The position numbers and the translations under genes are program-made. DNA of 64,000 nt from Kistimonas asteriae. Its GTDB lineage: Bacteria > Pseudomonadota > Gammaproteobacteria > Pseudomonadales > Endozoicomonadaceae. Below, one piece after another: positions 19,336 through 28,314 of this stretch. The notes under the pieces are model-generated. The model ran no database searches, was not told the DNA's origin, and saw nothing but the letters and a program-made list of their open reading frames with translations. The stretch is taken from positions 1 to 64,000 of the forward strand of contig NZ_JAEVHF010000016.1 of assembly GCF_018263925.1 (NCBI RefSeq). The letters run 5' to 3'. Every line of letters begins with the position of its first letter. The stretch's first letter is position 1.

Positions 19336-21114
19336 TCAGGCTGCAGGATCGAACATCGTCAGGAAACCAATCAATTCAGGCAGTTTCAGCATACCGCCGT
19401 CTATCTCAAGATCCCCTGAGGCAACAGTGCCCGGGAAGCTTCTGGCGCCAGTGACCAACTCTATCCAGTTATCCTTGTTCACTGTGATATTGAGTTCTGC
19501 CGCCGGATCAAGCCCTTCATTGAGTACTGCAACGCCACGGCGTACATGCAGGGTCCAGGTTTCATCCACATCCGGGAATGTGAAACTCAGTCGTTTATCC
19601 GTGGTATCACTCTTGGCGGGATCCAGGGCAACGGACATGGCAGAGAGGAAATTCTTTGCCGGGAAGGTTTTGATCAGCTCAAGGTTCTCAGGCGTGATCG
19701 CCTGCTTGGGCATGTGGGTTTTACCTTCCAGCTCCAGTGCCTGGGTCAGGTAGAAGTTCCGGCCATTGGGGCTGATGCTGGCTTTACCCAGTTTCCTGAG
19801 CGCCAGGGCTTTCAGCTGGCGGGCCTGTGCATGTTCAGGATCAATGAACAGCAGGTAGTTGGCTAATTCAGCGGCCCAGCGGTTGCGATCATCGGCCAAC
19901 GCCTGTTGCACATTGTCCAGCAGTTTCTCTTCACCGCCGGCCAGCCTGACCATGGCTTCACCACGTTCTTTCTGGGAGGCACGCGACAGTGTGGCACTGT
20001 CTCCGTCAAACCAGCCCAGGTATCCATTGAAAATATTACGGACTGACCACTCAACGGTACCGTAGAGTTCCTGCAGGTAAGGGTGTTCTGCCAGGTGCCT
20101 GGGTAACTTGACGGTTTCGACCAGCTCATCAGGCGTCATGCCATGGTTCATGCCACGGATGGTTTGGTCGTGGACGTACTGGATGGCATCGCGGTAATCG
20201 GTCAACAGGTTGGCAATGACAGCCTGACCACTGACGGGACGGGTATGGCTGGGTACCAGGTGTTCCGGCTGCATATCCCGCATTTTATCCAGACTGTGTG
20301 CCCAGCCCAGAACATCCCGGTAAAGGGTCCCGCGAATGGTGTAGAGGTTGGGGAACGCCTTGTAGATATTGTCGCCGGGCATCAACACCTTTTTCTCCGG
20401 CAGCCAGACGAAGATCTGGTCATTGGTTTCACCGGGGGCGTGCACCAGTTTGATCTTGACGCCTGCGACTTCAATATCCAGCTCATCATCAAACGTTTTA
20501 TTCGGACGAATCAGGGTGGGGACGCCACCGCCGTGTCCCTGGTTGACTGCCATGCCGATACCGGCATTCACGAGTCCATCGTCGCCTTTCTCCAGCAGGT
20601 TGCCGAACATGCGACCGCTGCGGTTGGTGATGACGGGACGGATCTGGTTGATGATCCGGTCAATGTAGTAATTGGTGGTGCTGTGGGCATAAACGTCCAC
20701 ATCCCCTTCTGGAACAAAACCCAGGCCGCCGAACACATGGTCGGCATGGTTATGGGTGTAGATCAGCGCCTTGACGGGTTTGTCTGTGATTTTGCGGAAT
20801 TCCGCCATGACGGCTTCGGCGTTTTCCCGGCTTTCCATGACGTCGACGATTATGACGCCGTCGTCGCCTTCAATCAGAATCGAATTGGCCAGTCCGAAAC
20901 CCACCGCACTCCAGACACCCTCTGTGACTTGGTAAACCTTGCGTTCGAACTCGGCACTGTGTGCTTTCAGAATGGGATGGACGTGGGATTCGGGGTGTGA
21001 CGCGTCGTCAGTTACATGCTGTGTGGTCTGTGTCGGGTCGGAACTCGTACAGGCGAAAAGCAGTGGTACGATGCTGCCTAGTGCGGCATACCGGGCGAGG
21101 CGGGGTAAACGCAT
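19336..21114 (-). CDS. Metallo-beta-lactamase-fold alkylsulfatase (SdsA/YjcS type), lipoprotein
   Basis: A 592-aa class III sulfatase hydrolysing alkyl sulfates such as SDS to alcohol and sulfate. A lipoprotein signal ends in LLFAC (lipobox Cys22), so the enzyme is probably anchored to a membrane in the envelope. The zinc-binding motif THNHADHVFGG (His121, His123, Asp125, His126) is intact, further ligands lie in the LVHAPGETNDQ region, a dimerisation domain follows, and a C-terminal SCP2-like domain (about 475-590) recruits the alkyl chain. It is divergently transcribed from an AraC-type regulator 100 bases away, which probably controls it. Confidence 0.92.
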   Translation of the reverse strand: MRLPRLARYAALGSIVPLLFACTSSDPTQTTQHVTDDASHPESHVHPILKAHSAEFERKVYQVTEGVWSAVGFGLANSILIEGDDGVIIVDVMESRENAEAVMAEFRKITDKPVKALIYTHNHADHVFGGLGFVPEGDVDVYAHSTTNYYIDRIINQIRPVITNRSGRMFGNLLEKGDDGLVNAGIGMAVNQGHGGGVPTLIRPNKTFDDELDIEVAGVKIKLVHAPGETNDQIFVWLPEKKVLMPGDNIYKAFPNLYTIRGTLYRDVLGWAHSLDKMRDMQPEHLVPSHTRPVSGQAVIANLLTDYRDAIQYVHDQTIRGMNHGMTPDELVETVKLPRHLAEHPYLQELYGTVEWSVRNIFNGYLGWFDGDSATLSRASQKERGEAMVRLAGGEEKLLDNVQQALADDRNRWAAELANYLLFIDPEHAQARQLKALALRKLGKASISPNGRNFYLTQALELEGKTHMPKQAITPENLELIKTFPAKNFLSAMSVALDPAKSDTTDKRLSFTFPDVDETWTLHVRRGVAVLNEGLDPAAELNITVNKDNWIELVTGARSFPGTVASGDLEIDGGMLKLPELIGFLTMFDPAA

Positions 21115-21214
21115 ACGCAGGAGACCTCTTTGTCAGTTCATTATTGTTGTTCGTGGCAGACAGGTTTTCCTGTTCTGATGTGGCGGTATTTTATATAGTC
21201 ACTCCTGTTTCCGT

Positions 21215-22318
21215 ATGGACATTCCGGGACAACCTTTTGACCCAAGCGGACAAACAATGCAGGCAGTCACGCACAAGCCAATAACAGGAAAAAAGTCTCA
21301 GGCTACGGAGCCGACAACGCTCAGCAGCTGGACGCTCGCGGTTGCCCGTACCATTCAGTCGTTCGGTATTGAGCCGCAGCCGCTGTTGAAACAGGCGGGG
21401 ATTGATCCGTCCTTGCTCAGTCAGCCCGGTGCGCGGGTGCCGATGTCCTGCATGACCCGGCTCTGGCAACTGGCGGTTGAGGCGACCGGGGAAGAAGGGT
21501 TCGGCCTGTTCCTGGCCGAGCATATTACCCCTACCGCCCTGCATGCGTTCAGTTATGCCGTTCAGGCCAGCAGTACGCTGCGGGAAGCGGTCGCCATCAT
21601 GCAGCGTTTTTCGCGGGTGATCAGTACGGCTGTGGTGCTGGAAACCCGCGAAGAGAAAGGCCATCTCTACATGATCTTCAAAACGCCCGATGGTCAGCCG
21701 GACCCTTCCTGGGAATCCATGGATGCGTTTCTGGCCTGTGCGGTGAATATGGGGAGCTGGACGTTTGATGTACCGGCGGAGTTATACGTCGGTGTTTGTG
21801 TAAGACGACCAGAACCCCGCGACAAGACGGCCTATGAACGGTTCCTGCGATGCCCGGTCACATTTGGCAGCAGTGAAACCAGCCTGGTCTTTAATGGCAA
21901 AATTCTCGACTATCCCTTACTGACGGCTAACCCTGAACTGGCGCGGGTGAATGGGGAAGTGCTTTCCGGTTACCTGGCACGCATGCAGGCCGCCGATATC
22001 ATTGACCGGGTCCGCAGTGAAATCTGTGAGTTGCTGCCCTATGGCGAGCCAAACCAGGAGCGGGTGGCGGCGTCATTGAACATGAGTGTGCGAAACCTGC
22101 GGCGAAAGTTGAGCGAAAAAGGGCAGAGCTATAAGCAGCTGCTGGACAGTATTCGTCATGAGCAGGCCTGCCGTTTACTCAAACAGTCGGAACCTTCTCT
22201 GGGGGAAATTGCCTGGCAGTTGGGATTCCACGATACCAGCAGCTTCAGCCGTGCTTTCCGCCGTTGGGAGGGAACGACGCCCGCCAGGTATCGACAGGCT
22301 GATGTCGTGCAAGACTGA
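21215..22318 (+). CDS. AraC family transcriptional regulator (arabinose-binding-like N-domain)
   Basis: A 367-aa regulator. The N-terminal Arabinose_bd-type domain (about 25-210) is of the OruR/ArgR/PchR-like kind, and the C-terminal AraC DNA-binding domain carries two helix-turn-helix motifs: VAASLNMSVRNLRRKLSEKG and LGEIAWQLGFHDTSSFSRAF, followed by the conserved RRWEGTTPARYR. It lies head to head with the alkylsulfatase gene, so control of that gene by an alkyl or fatty-acid-like ligand is likely by inference. The operator should be in the 100 bases between them (21115-21214). Confidence 0.92.
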   Translation: MDIPGQPFDPSGQTMQAVTHKPITGKKSQATEPTTLSSWTLAVARTIQSFGIEPQPLLKQAGIDPSLLSQPGARVPMSCMTRLWQLAVEATGEEGFGLFLAEHITPTALHAFSYAVQASSTLREAVAIMQRFSRVISTAVVLETREEKGHLYMIFKTPDGQPDPSWESMDAFLACAVNMGSWTFDVPAELYVGVCVRRPEPRDKTAYERFLRCPVTFGSSETSLVFNGKILDYPLLTANPELARVNGEVLSGYLARMQAADIIDRVRSEICELLPYGEPNQERVAASLNMSVRNLRRKLSEKGQSYKQLLDSIRHEQACRLLKQSEPSLGEIAWQLGFHDTSSFSRAFRRWEGTTPARYRQADVVQD

Positions 22319-22464
22319 TTCACGTACTAAAAAATACATAATCGTTTGCTGACACCGACCGTCAGAATAGCCGGCGTGCTTTTACCGGAAAAATTGCGGT
22401 ATGTCGGCTATACAGTGTTATCAGATTAATCTGCATTAATTCTCTATATGTCAGGAGACTTGCT

Positions 22465-23178
22465 TTGCCCGTGATAAGCAAGCGGACAGACAGCGTTAAG
22501 GTATTTCTAAGGTTAGTTTTAGTGATGTGGATTCTGGTTGCATTTCCATCCGGCGTGAGTGCAACTGAGAGTTTGGATACGATGAAGATTCAGTTTCCCA
22601 ACGTGGTATCGCGTCTTATTGCTGAAGGCGTTAACAAAAAGGTTCCCGGCAGAGAGATACCCCAATGGGTGTGGCGACACCTTGGGGAAAAACTGAAAGA
22701 CTCCGCCATTCATTTTTCCAGCCTTCATGGTACTGATTGTCACAAGACTTATCAGAGGATAGTGATCTTTCGAAGTGAGGATTACGCTGATTTCCGAAAT
22801 AAAACCGTGCCGTTTGCAATCGTTGCGATTGTCCTTTGTCCAGGGCAGGAAACTGTCACCCATGATCATAATGTGGAATGTGGCCCTTTGCTGGTTAACG
22901 GTGAAATGACGGAGGTGTATGGTTATACCGATAATTTGGTGAATACTGGCACAAGGATCGCCATACTTGATAAAAAGCGAAAACTTGAAAAGTATCACCC
23001 CGCTCAATATTTTTTACCCGACCAAGACAATACGCATCGTCTGCAGGAAGCGTCGGGTGATAAACCGGCTATAGCGTTAAATCTGTATGTTGATGCACGG
23101 GGAAACAGTATCAGAAATCGGTTTCCCAACCTTTTGAGAATTGATAATGAAAGCGGGGCAGAATGGTGGCTGGAATAA
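22465..23178 (+). CDS. Exported cysteine-dioxygenase-like cupin protein
   Basis: A 237-aa protein with a cleavable-type N-terminal signal (hydrophobic residues about 13-28, ending SGVSA). The middle has PGQETVTHDHNVECGPLL, matching the cupin metal motif of thiol dioxygenases (HxH followed by Cys a few residues on), then GEMTEVYGY; near the C-terminus HRLQEASGDKPAIALNLYV resembles the third-histidine segment and the LHLY strand of cysteine dioxygenase. Thiol dioxygenases oxidise cysteine or 3-mercaptopropionate in the cytoplasm, so a signal peptide is unusual. I chose the TTG at 22465 because AGGAGA lies 6 bases upstream; a GTG at 22471 is the alternative. It has no obvious operon partner. Confidence 0.6.
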   Translation: MPVISKRTDSVKVFLRLVLVMWILVAFPSGVSATESLDTMKIQFPNVVSRLIAEGVNKKVPGREIPQWVWRHLGEKLKDSAIHFSSLHGTDCHKTYQRIVIFRSEDYADFRNKTVPFAIVAIVLCPGQETVTHDHNVECGPLLVNGEMTEVYGYTDNLVNTGTRIAILDKKRKLEKYHPAQYFLPDQDNTHRLQEASGDKPAIALNLYVDARGNSIRNRFPNLLRIDNESGAEWWLE

Positions 23179-23222
23179 TGTTACTCCCGAGATTATTGAT
23201 AATAGAGGAAGCGTTTTAGTAC

Positions 23223-24269
23223 ATGGATTCAGTCACACAGGCATTACTGGGTGCTGCGGTTGGTGGCGCCGTTGCAGGACGGAGGTATGGCCGTAAGGCG
23301 TTCCTGTGGGGAGCGGTTCTGGGTACCTTGCCGGACCTCGATAATCTGATCCGCTGGGGTGATGCGATCAGTGATATGACTAAACATCGCGGCTTCTCTC
23401 ACTCGCTCTTTTTTCTGACGCCTTTTTCCCTTGTATTGACTGCTGCTGTATATCGATGCTTCTCATCGCTCAGACCGGGCTTTCTGCCGTTGTGGTTGAT
23501 GATCTGGTTGTGTCTGATTACCCATCCTGTATTGGATGCGTTCACCACTTACGGCACCCAACTGTTCTGGCCAATGCCTTTGCAGCCAGTCGCCCTATCC
23601 TCGGTATTTATTATTGATCCGTTGTATACCCTGCCGCTATTGATTGGTGTCCTCCTATGTCTGCGAAAATGGGGAACGAATAACGCCTGGCGATGGAATA
23701 CTGCGGGATTGATGGTCAGCACTGGCTACCTGATGTTGTCACTGCTGGCAAAAAGTGTGGTCCATGAGCGACTGGAGACGACGCTGGCCGCTGGGGACTT
23801 AAGTTACAAACCGGTTTTCAGTGCGCCTACACCATTCAATATCGTGCTCTGGCGAGTAATGGTGCTGGATGGTGATCAATATCATGAAGGTCTTGCCTCA
23901 TTGCTGGATGATCAGGCAAATATTCAGCTGATTAAGTTCCCGGGTAAATCGGTTGCCGATGCGCCAGAGCTGGCATCGCTGGATCGACTGAACTGGTTCA
24001 CCGGCGGTTTCTACAGTCTCCATGAAACACAGGGTGATCTGATCGCGACCGATTTACGTTTAGGTGTTTATGCCATCCATCCCTTTCGTTTTCTGGTGGC
24101 AGAACGAGATGCAAACGGCCTCTGGCAACCGGTGAATCCGGAGCTTAAAGGTAGCCTTGTTCCGCAATCACTCTCGGGTTTCCCACGTTTATGGGAACGG
24201 ATGCAGGGCAATACGCTGGATGTCTGTGAAGTGTCTGTTGGCAGTCCATGTGATACGGACTTTCCATAG
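23223..24269 (+). CDS. YdjM/YbcI-type membrane-bound metal-dependent hydrolase
   Basis: A 348-aa membrane protein. The N-terminus, MDSVTQALLGAAVGGAVAG, and the metal-binding pattern GTLPDLDNL, KHRGFSHSLFF and ITHPVLDAFTTYGTQLFWP are the signature of the LexA-binding, inner-membrane-associated hydrolase family (YdjM, DUF457). Four or five membrane helices lie in the first 180 residues; the C-terminal 160 residues are soluble. The family's substrate is unsettled, with roles proposed in lipid or membrane metabolism. GAGGAAG precedes the ATG at a long spacing, and the gene begins 44 bases after the cupin gene, so the two may be co-transcribed. Confidence 0.85.
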   Translation: MDSVTQALLGAAVGGAVAGRRYGRKAFLWGAVLGTLPDLDNLIRWGDAISDMTKHRGFSHSLFFLTPFSLVLTAAVYRCFSSLRPGFLPLWLMIWLCLITHPVLDAFTTYGTQLFWPMPLQPVALSSVFIIDPLYTLPLLIGVLLCLRKWGTNNAWRWNTAGLMVSTGYLMLSLLAKSVVHERLETTLAAGDLSYKPVFSAPTPFNIVLWRVMVLDGDQYHEGLASLLDDQANIQLIKFPGKSVADAPELASLDRLNWFTGGFYSLHETQGDLIATDLRLGVYAIHPFRFLVAERDANGLWQPVNPELKGSLVPQSLSGFPRLWERMQGNTLDVCEVSVGSPCDTDFP

Positions 24270-24401
24270 GAGAGAGCGTTTGCCGGTAGTCGTTTTTAAT
24301 AAGACCGAGACCTGTTTAGAAAAACTTACAGCCCCGTCAGTTAATCGAAATTTTTTCTTTTCTTCCGTTGCAATAATGTAGCCCCCGAAGCGAACAAAAC
24401 A

Positions 24402-24426
24402 CCGATGAGCCACACCGGTTCATCGG
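24402..24426 (+). promoter_or_regulatory. Leader hairpin before the first agmatine gene set
   Basis: CCGATGAGCC (24402-24411) pairs with GGTTCATCGG (24417-24426), 10 bp with one G-U pair and a 5-base loop. It ends 28 bases before the carbamoyltransferase ATG and has no U-tract, so it is either a terminator remnant of the upstream gene or a 5'-leader structure. Confidence 0.4.
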
Positions 24427-24454
24427 CAGACAATAGAAAACGGGAGCGAGAAAC

Positions 24455-25480
24455 ATGCGTCATTTCCTTGATACCTGGGACTGGTCCGTCGACGAACTCA
24501 AGAACATGATCGATCTGGCCTTCCTGTTGAAACGTCTGGATAAGCAGGGTGCCTGTCCTGAGCTGCTGAAAGGGATTTCCCTCGGCATGATCTTCGCGGA
24601 GCAGTCCACCCGGACCCGGGTTTCCTTTGAGGTGGCTCTCGAAAAACTAGGTGGTCATGCCCTGTATCTCCGGCCTGGTGAAATCCACCTCGGTACTGGG
24701 TATGAAGGCAGTTATGACACGGCGAAAGTCTTGTCCCGTTTCCTGGATTGCGTGCTGATTCGGGATCTCGACCATGACAGCGTCATGAGTTATGCGAAGT
24801 ATTCCGATGTTCCCGTCATCAACGCCATGACCGCCTACCTCCATCCCTGCCAGGCCATGTGTGACCTGATGACCGTGATGGAACATAAACCCAAGGATAA
24901 AGATCTCAAGGATATCACCCTGTTCTGGGTTGGCCCGACCGATGTGGAGGAAACTGGCGCCAACGCGGTTTCCCAGTTATTCCCACGCCTGGGTATGTCG
25001 GTAATTTATGCGTCACCGGAAGGCTATACCCTGACCGATGAAGAGGCTGAACCTTCCATGCGCGCCGCAGAAGAGGGTATGGGACGCTTTATCCGCACGA
25101 CGGAACCGGAAAAATACATTGGTGAAGCCGACTTCGTGTACACCGGCTGCCTCTATTACCCCGGTTATTTCGAAGAACAGAAAGAAGAGCGGATGAAACT
25201 GTTCATCCCCCGCTACCACGTCAACATGGATCTGATGAAAAAGGCGCAGCCCCATGCGAAGTTCATGCACTACCTGCCGGCCTTGCGGGATGTGGATGTG
25301 ACCAGTGAAGTGATGGACAGCGATTATTCCATTGTCTTCGATCAGGCTGAAAACCGCCTTTACAGCGAAATGGCCATCCTGTGTACCTTGCTTTACCCGG
25401 GTCTGAAACAGGCTTCAGAAGACCTTAAGCGTCATGGCAAGGCAGAAGCGGAAGCCTTACTCAGTCGCTGCCTCTCCTGA
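24455..25480 (+). CDS. Divergent ornithine/putrescine carbamoyltransferase-family enzyme
   Basis: A 341-aa member of the aspartate/ornithine carbamoyltransferase superfamily. The carbamoyl-phosphate loop STRTR is intact (AEQSTRTRVSFE), as is HPxQ (LHPCQAMCDL). The second-substrate loop is changed: the usual HCLP reads HYLP (FMHYLPALRD), and the usual GDATNV region reads GPTDVEETG. These changes mean the amine acceptor may not be ornithine or putrescine. It is the first gene of a plus-strand set with agmatine deiminase and a permease, in which a putrescine carbamoyltransferase would be expected. A GGGAGCGAG site precedes the ATG. A more typical paralogue lies at 61674-62720. Confidence 0.8.
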   Translation: MRHFLDTWDWSVDELKNMIDLAFLLKRLDKQGACPELLKGISLGMIFAEQSTRTRVSFEVALEKLGGHALYLRPGEIHLGTGYEGSYDTAKVLSRFLDCVLIRDLDHDSVMSYAKYSDVPVINAMTAYLHPCQAMCDLMTVMEHKPKDKDLKDITLFWVGPTDVEETGANAVSQLFPRLGMSVIYASPEGYTLTDEEAEPSMRAAEEGMGRFIRTTEPEKYIGEADFVYTGCLYYPGYFEEQKEERMKLFIPRYHVNMDLMKKAQPHAKFMHYLPALRDVDVTSEVMDSDYSIVFDQAENRLYSEMAILCTLLYPGLKQASEDLKRHGKAEAEALLSRCLS

Positions 25481-25488
25481 TGCAAAGC

Positions 25489-25522
25489 GGGCCGGTGATT
25501 CCATGCCTGGGATTACCGGCCC
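25489..25522 (+). promoter_or_regulatory. Intercistronic hairpin, carbamoyltransferase-aguA spacer
   Basis: GGGCCGGTGATTCC (25489-25502) pairs with GGGATTACCGGCCC (25509-25522) across a 6-base loop, with two G-U pairs. It is followed by TTGTTGATTCTGTTT, only loosely U-rich. Such a strong stem between two genes of one pathway suggests partial termination or mRNA processing. Confidence 0.55.
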
Positions 25523-25550
25523 TTGTTGATTCTGTTTCGGAGCGTGAATC

Positions 25551-26645
25551 ATGGCAAAGGTACACACAACCACCAGTAAGGTGGACGGATTCCGGATGCC
25601 CGGGGAACACGAACCCCAGGAAGCGATCTGGATCGCCTGGCCGGAACGGCCTGACAGCTGGCGCTGGGGAGCCAAGCCGGCACAGTCGGCTTTCGTCGAG
25701 GTGGCAAAAGCGATCGCCGAAGAAACCCAGGTCAATATGATCGTTTCCGCCGGGCAATATGATAATGCCCGGCAACAGTTGCCGCCGCATATCCGGGTCG
25801 TGGAAATGAGCACCAATGACAGCTGGATGCGGGATATGGGGCCGTCCTATGTTGTCAATGATGAAGGTGAACGACGCGGCGTCGACTGGCAGTTCAATGC
25901 CTGGGGCGGCTTGCTGGATGGTCTTTATTTCCCCTGGGATGCCGATGACGCCCTTGCGCGCAAGGTCTGCGAATTCCATGGCGATGACAGTTACCGTGCA
26001 CCGCTGGTGCTGGAGGGAGGTTCCATACACGTCGATGGTGAGGGAACAGCCTTTACGACAAAGGAGTGCTTGCTGGATCCCAGCCGCAATCCGGATCTGT
26101 CCAAGGCAGACATAGAACAGTACCTGAAAGATTACCTGAATGTGGACAAGGTGATCTGGTTACCCCACGGGCTGTATAACGACATCGATACCAACGGACA
26201 TGTGGATAACCTGATGCACATAGCGCGTCCCGGTGAGGTGGTTCTGTCATGGTGCGATGATCCGGAAGATCCCCAGTATGCCATCTCGAGGGAAGCACTC
26301 GCGGTACTGGAAAATACGACAGATGCCAAAGGGCGTACGCTGAAAATTTACAAGCTTCCTGTACCAGGTCCGCTGTATATCCGTGATGACGAAGCCGATG
26401 GCTTTGATGTCTGTGAAGGTATGGAGCGATCCAGTGGTGTGAGGCTGGCGGGTAGCTACGCCAACTTCCTGATCACCAACCGGCGTATTGTGTTCCCCTT
26501 GCTCTGTGATAAGCGGGATGCCGAGGCGCAGGGGCTGCTGCAGGATATTTTCCCCGGTTACGACATCGTAGGGGTTCCGGCTCGAGAAATACTGCTTGGC
26601 GGCGGCAATATCCATTGCATTACGCAGCAGGTGCCCGCGCTTTGA
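25551..26645 (+). CDS. aguA: Agmatine deiminase (copy 1)
   Basis: A 364-aa agmatine iminohydrolase converting agmatine to N-carbamoylputrescine and ammonia. The family signature is complete: [20 protein letters not shown] near the N-terminus, the [16 protein letters not shown] segment, the [15 protein letters not shown] strand, the HGLYNDIDTNGHVDN active-site histidine region, and the catalytic cysteine in LLGGGNIHCITQQ (Cys356). Length equals that of known AguA proteins. It follows the divergent carbamoyltransferase by 70 bases and precedes an APC permease. A second copy of near-identical design lies at 58622-59713. Confidence 0.96.
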   Translation: MAKVHTTTSKVDGFRMPGEHEPQEAIWIAWPERPDSWRWGAKPAQSAFVEVAKAIAEETQVNMIVSAGQYDNARQQLPPHIRVVEMSTNDSWMRDMGPSYVVNDEGERRGVDWQFNAWGGLLDGLYFPWDADDALARKVCEFHGDDSYRAPLVLEGGSIHVDGEGTAFTTKECLLDPSRNPDLSKADIEQYLKDYLNVDKVIWLPHGLYNDIDTNGHVDNLMHIARPGEVVLSWCDDPEDPQYAISREALAVLENTTDAKGRTLKIYKLPVPGPLYIRDDEADGFDVCEGMERSSGVRLAGSYANFLITNRRIVFPLLCDKRDAEAQGLLQDIFPGYDIVGVPAREILLGGGNIHCITQQVPAL

Positions 26646-26653
26646 GGCGACTT

Positions 26654-26681
26654 TTCCGGTGTGCAGGGAGGCACACCGGAA
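26654..26681 (+). promoter_or_regulatory. Intercistronic hairpin, aguA-permease spacer
   Basis: A perfect 11-bp stem, TTCCGGTGTGC (26654-26664) and GCACACCGGAA (26671-26681), with loop AGGGAG. There is no U-tract. Together with the hairpin before aguA it marks both gene junctions of this set. Confidence 0.55.
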
Positions 26682-26718
26682 ATCATAACAATGTTTGTTG
26701 ACCCTGGGGGGTAGCAAC

Positions 26719-28113
26719 ATGAGTACATCGAAAAAGTCCGGCCTGGGTCTGGTCGGTATTATCTTCTTCATATTATCGGGCTTGATTGGTATTGATGGGT
26801 TGACGGCCTCTGCGGCGATTGGCCCATCGGTGTTTGGCTGGTGGGTGTTGATCCTGCTCTGTTTTGTGTTGCCCTATGTGCTGATTGTCTGTGAACTGGG
26901 CTCGGCATTCCCGGGGGAGGGCGGGGTGTATGACTGGACGTTGCTGGGGCTGGGGGAACGCAATGCCGCCCGGGTCGGCTGGTATTACTGGATTAATGTT
27001 CCGCTGTGGATGCCGTCGGTTTACCTGATCTGCGCCGGTATGCTGGCGGAACTGTTTTTTCCCAATATGAGCACCTGGGGAATGATCGCCATTGCGCTGG
27101 TTATGGTCTGGATCACGATCTTTACCGCGAATGCCTCACTGGATATCGGAAACCTGATCAACACGCTGGGCGGTTTGTCGAAAGTGCTGGTGCTGCTGGC
27201 CATGGCCGTCGGTGGTCTGTTTTATATCGGAGACCATGGCGCAGCGAATGAACTGACACTGTCCAGCATGATGCCGTCCATGGATGCCTCATTCATGTAT
27301 GCGCCCACACTCATCTATATGCTGATCGGTGCTGAAACTATTGCCTGTATGGGATCCAGCATTCGTAACCCTCAACGGGATTTGCCTCTGGGTATTATGC
27401 TGGCAATGGGGATTATTGTGCTGCTGTACTGGGCAGCGATTTCATCCATGATGGCAGCGCTGCCGCTTGAAGAGCTATCGCTGGTCGGCGGGATTGTCCA
27501 GACATTCAATGTTCTGTTTGGCGACAGCAGTCTGGGAACCCTGCTAACCATGACGCTTTCCCTGGTCGCGATTTTCGGGCTGTTCACGTACCTGATTCCG
27601 TGGATTATGGCAGCCTCCCGGGCCGCCATGGAAGCGGCTAATAACCATGAAATGCCGGCGATTTTTGCCAGAAAGAATGCACATGGCGTACCGCAGGGCG
27701 CGAACATGATGACCGGTTATGTCGCGACAGTGGCGTTGATCCTTTATGGTTTCATGGCGGGCAGTGCTGATGACCTGTTCTGGTCTCTGTTTGCCTTTGC
27801 GAATTTCCTGTTGTTCATCACCTACTTTTTCTTCTTTGCCACTTTCGTGAAGCTGCGTCAGAAAGAACCCGGTGCGGTGAGACCTTTCCGGGTTCCCTGT
27901 GGTGATCGCATGGCCGTACTGGTGGCCCTGGTGCCCGCCGTTGTTCTGTTCTTTGGTTGTGTGCTGTTTGTTTTTCCCGATCTCCTGGCTGGCAGTATCG
28001 ACTGGGCGTACTCCGGCCCAACGGTGATTGGGATTATTGCAGCGATGGTCTTTATTGAGGCTTCGATCACCCGGCTGAAGCAGAGTGGCGAAGAAACGGC
28101 AACAGCCGTTTAA
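26719..28113 (+). CDS. APC family amino-acid/polyamine permease, probable agmatine-putrescine antiporter
   Basis: A 464-aa transporter with about 12 membrane helices. The helix-1 region (DGLTASAAIGPSVFGWW) and helix-3 region (PGEGGVYDWTLLGLGERNAA) are those of AguD-like and glutamate:GABA-type APC antiporters; the GEGG motif lines the substrate site. Lying directly after aguA, it should import agmatine, perhaps in exchange for putrescine. I chose ATG 26719, preceded by a G-rich GGGGGG site, over an in-frame TTG at 26695. Two further APC permeases of the same kind are at 57154-58545 and 59769-61160. Confidence 0.88.
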   Translation: MSTSKKSGLGLVGIIFFILSGLIGIDGLTASAAIGPSVFGWWVLILLCFVLPYVLIVCELGSAFPGEGGVYDWTLLGLGERNAARVGWYYWINVPLWMPSVYLICAGMLAELFFPNMSTWGMIAIALVMVWITIFTANASLDIGNLINTLGGLSKVLVLLAMAVGGLFYIGDHGAANELTLSSMMPSMDASFMYAPTLIYMLIGAETIACMGSSIRNPQRDLPLGIMLAMGIIVLLYWAAISSMMAALPLEELSLVGGIVQTFNVLFGDSSLGTLLTMTLSLVAIFGLFTYLIPWIMAASRAAMEAANNHEMPAIFARKNAHGVPQGANMMTGYVATVALILYGFMAGSADDLFWSLFAFANFLLFITYFFFFATFVKLRQKEPGAVRPFRVPCGDRMAVLVALVPAVVLFFGCVLFVFPDLLAGSIDWAYSGPTVIGIIAAMVFIEASITRLKQSGEETATAV

Positions 28114-28132
28114 TGGTCTATTAAAAGCCGAT

Positions 28133-28164
28133 GGCCCCGTTATTTCTGGTCAGATAATGGGGCC
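28133..28164 (+). terminator. Hairpin at the end of the first agmatine gene set
   Basis: GGCCCCGTTAT (28133-28143) pairs with ATAATGGGGCC (28154-28164), 11 bp with one G-U pair and a 10-base loop, 20 bases after the permease stop. The 3' side (GGGTAAACC) is not U-rich, so efficient intrinsic termination is uncertain. Confidence 0.5.
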
Positions 28165-28314
28165 GGGTAAACCGCGAACCCGTTAAGGTTTGGTTAAGAT
28201 TCAGCCGCTTATAGTCGCCCCGCCTGACCGGTTTGATCCATATCCTGCTGCCTGCTGGTGGAATATCAGAACCCGTCACACTTAACCATTACGACAACAT
28301 TGATCGGGTTTACG

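Noticed and set aside
20143..21000. A 285-codon plus-strand open frame within the alkylsulfatase gene
   Set aside because: Antisense to a complete enzyme with intact motifs; no start signal of its own.
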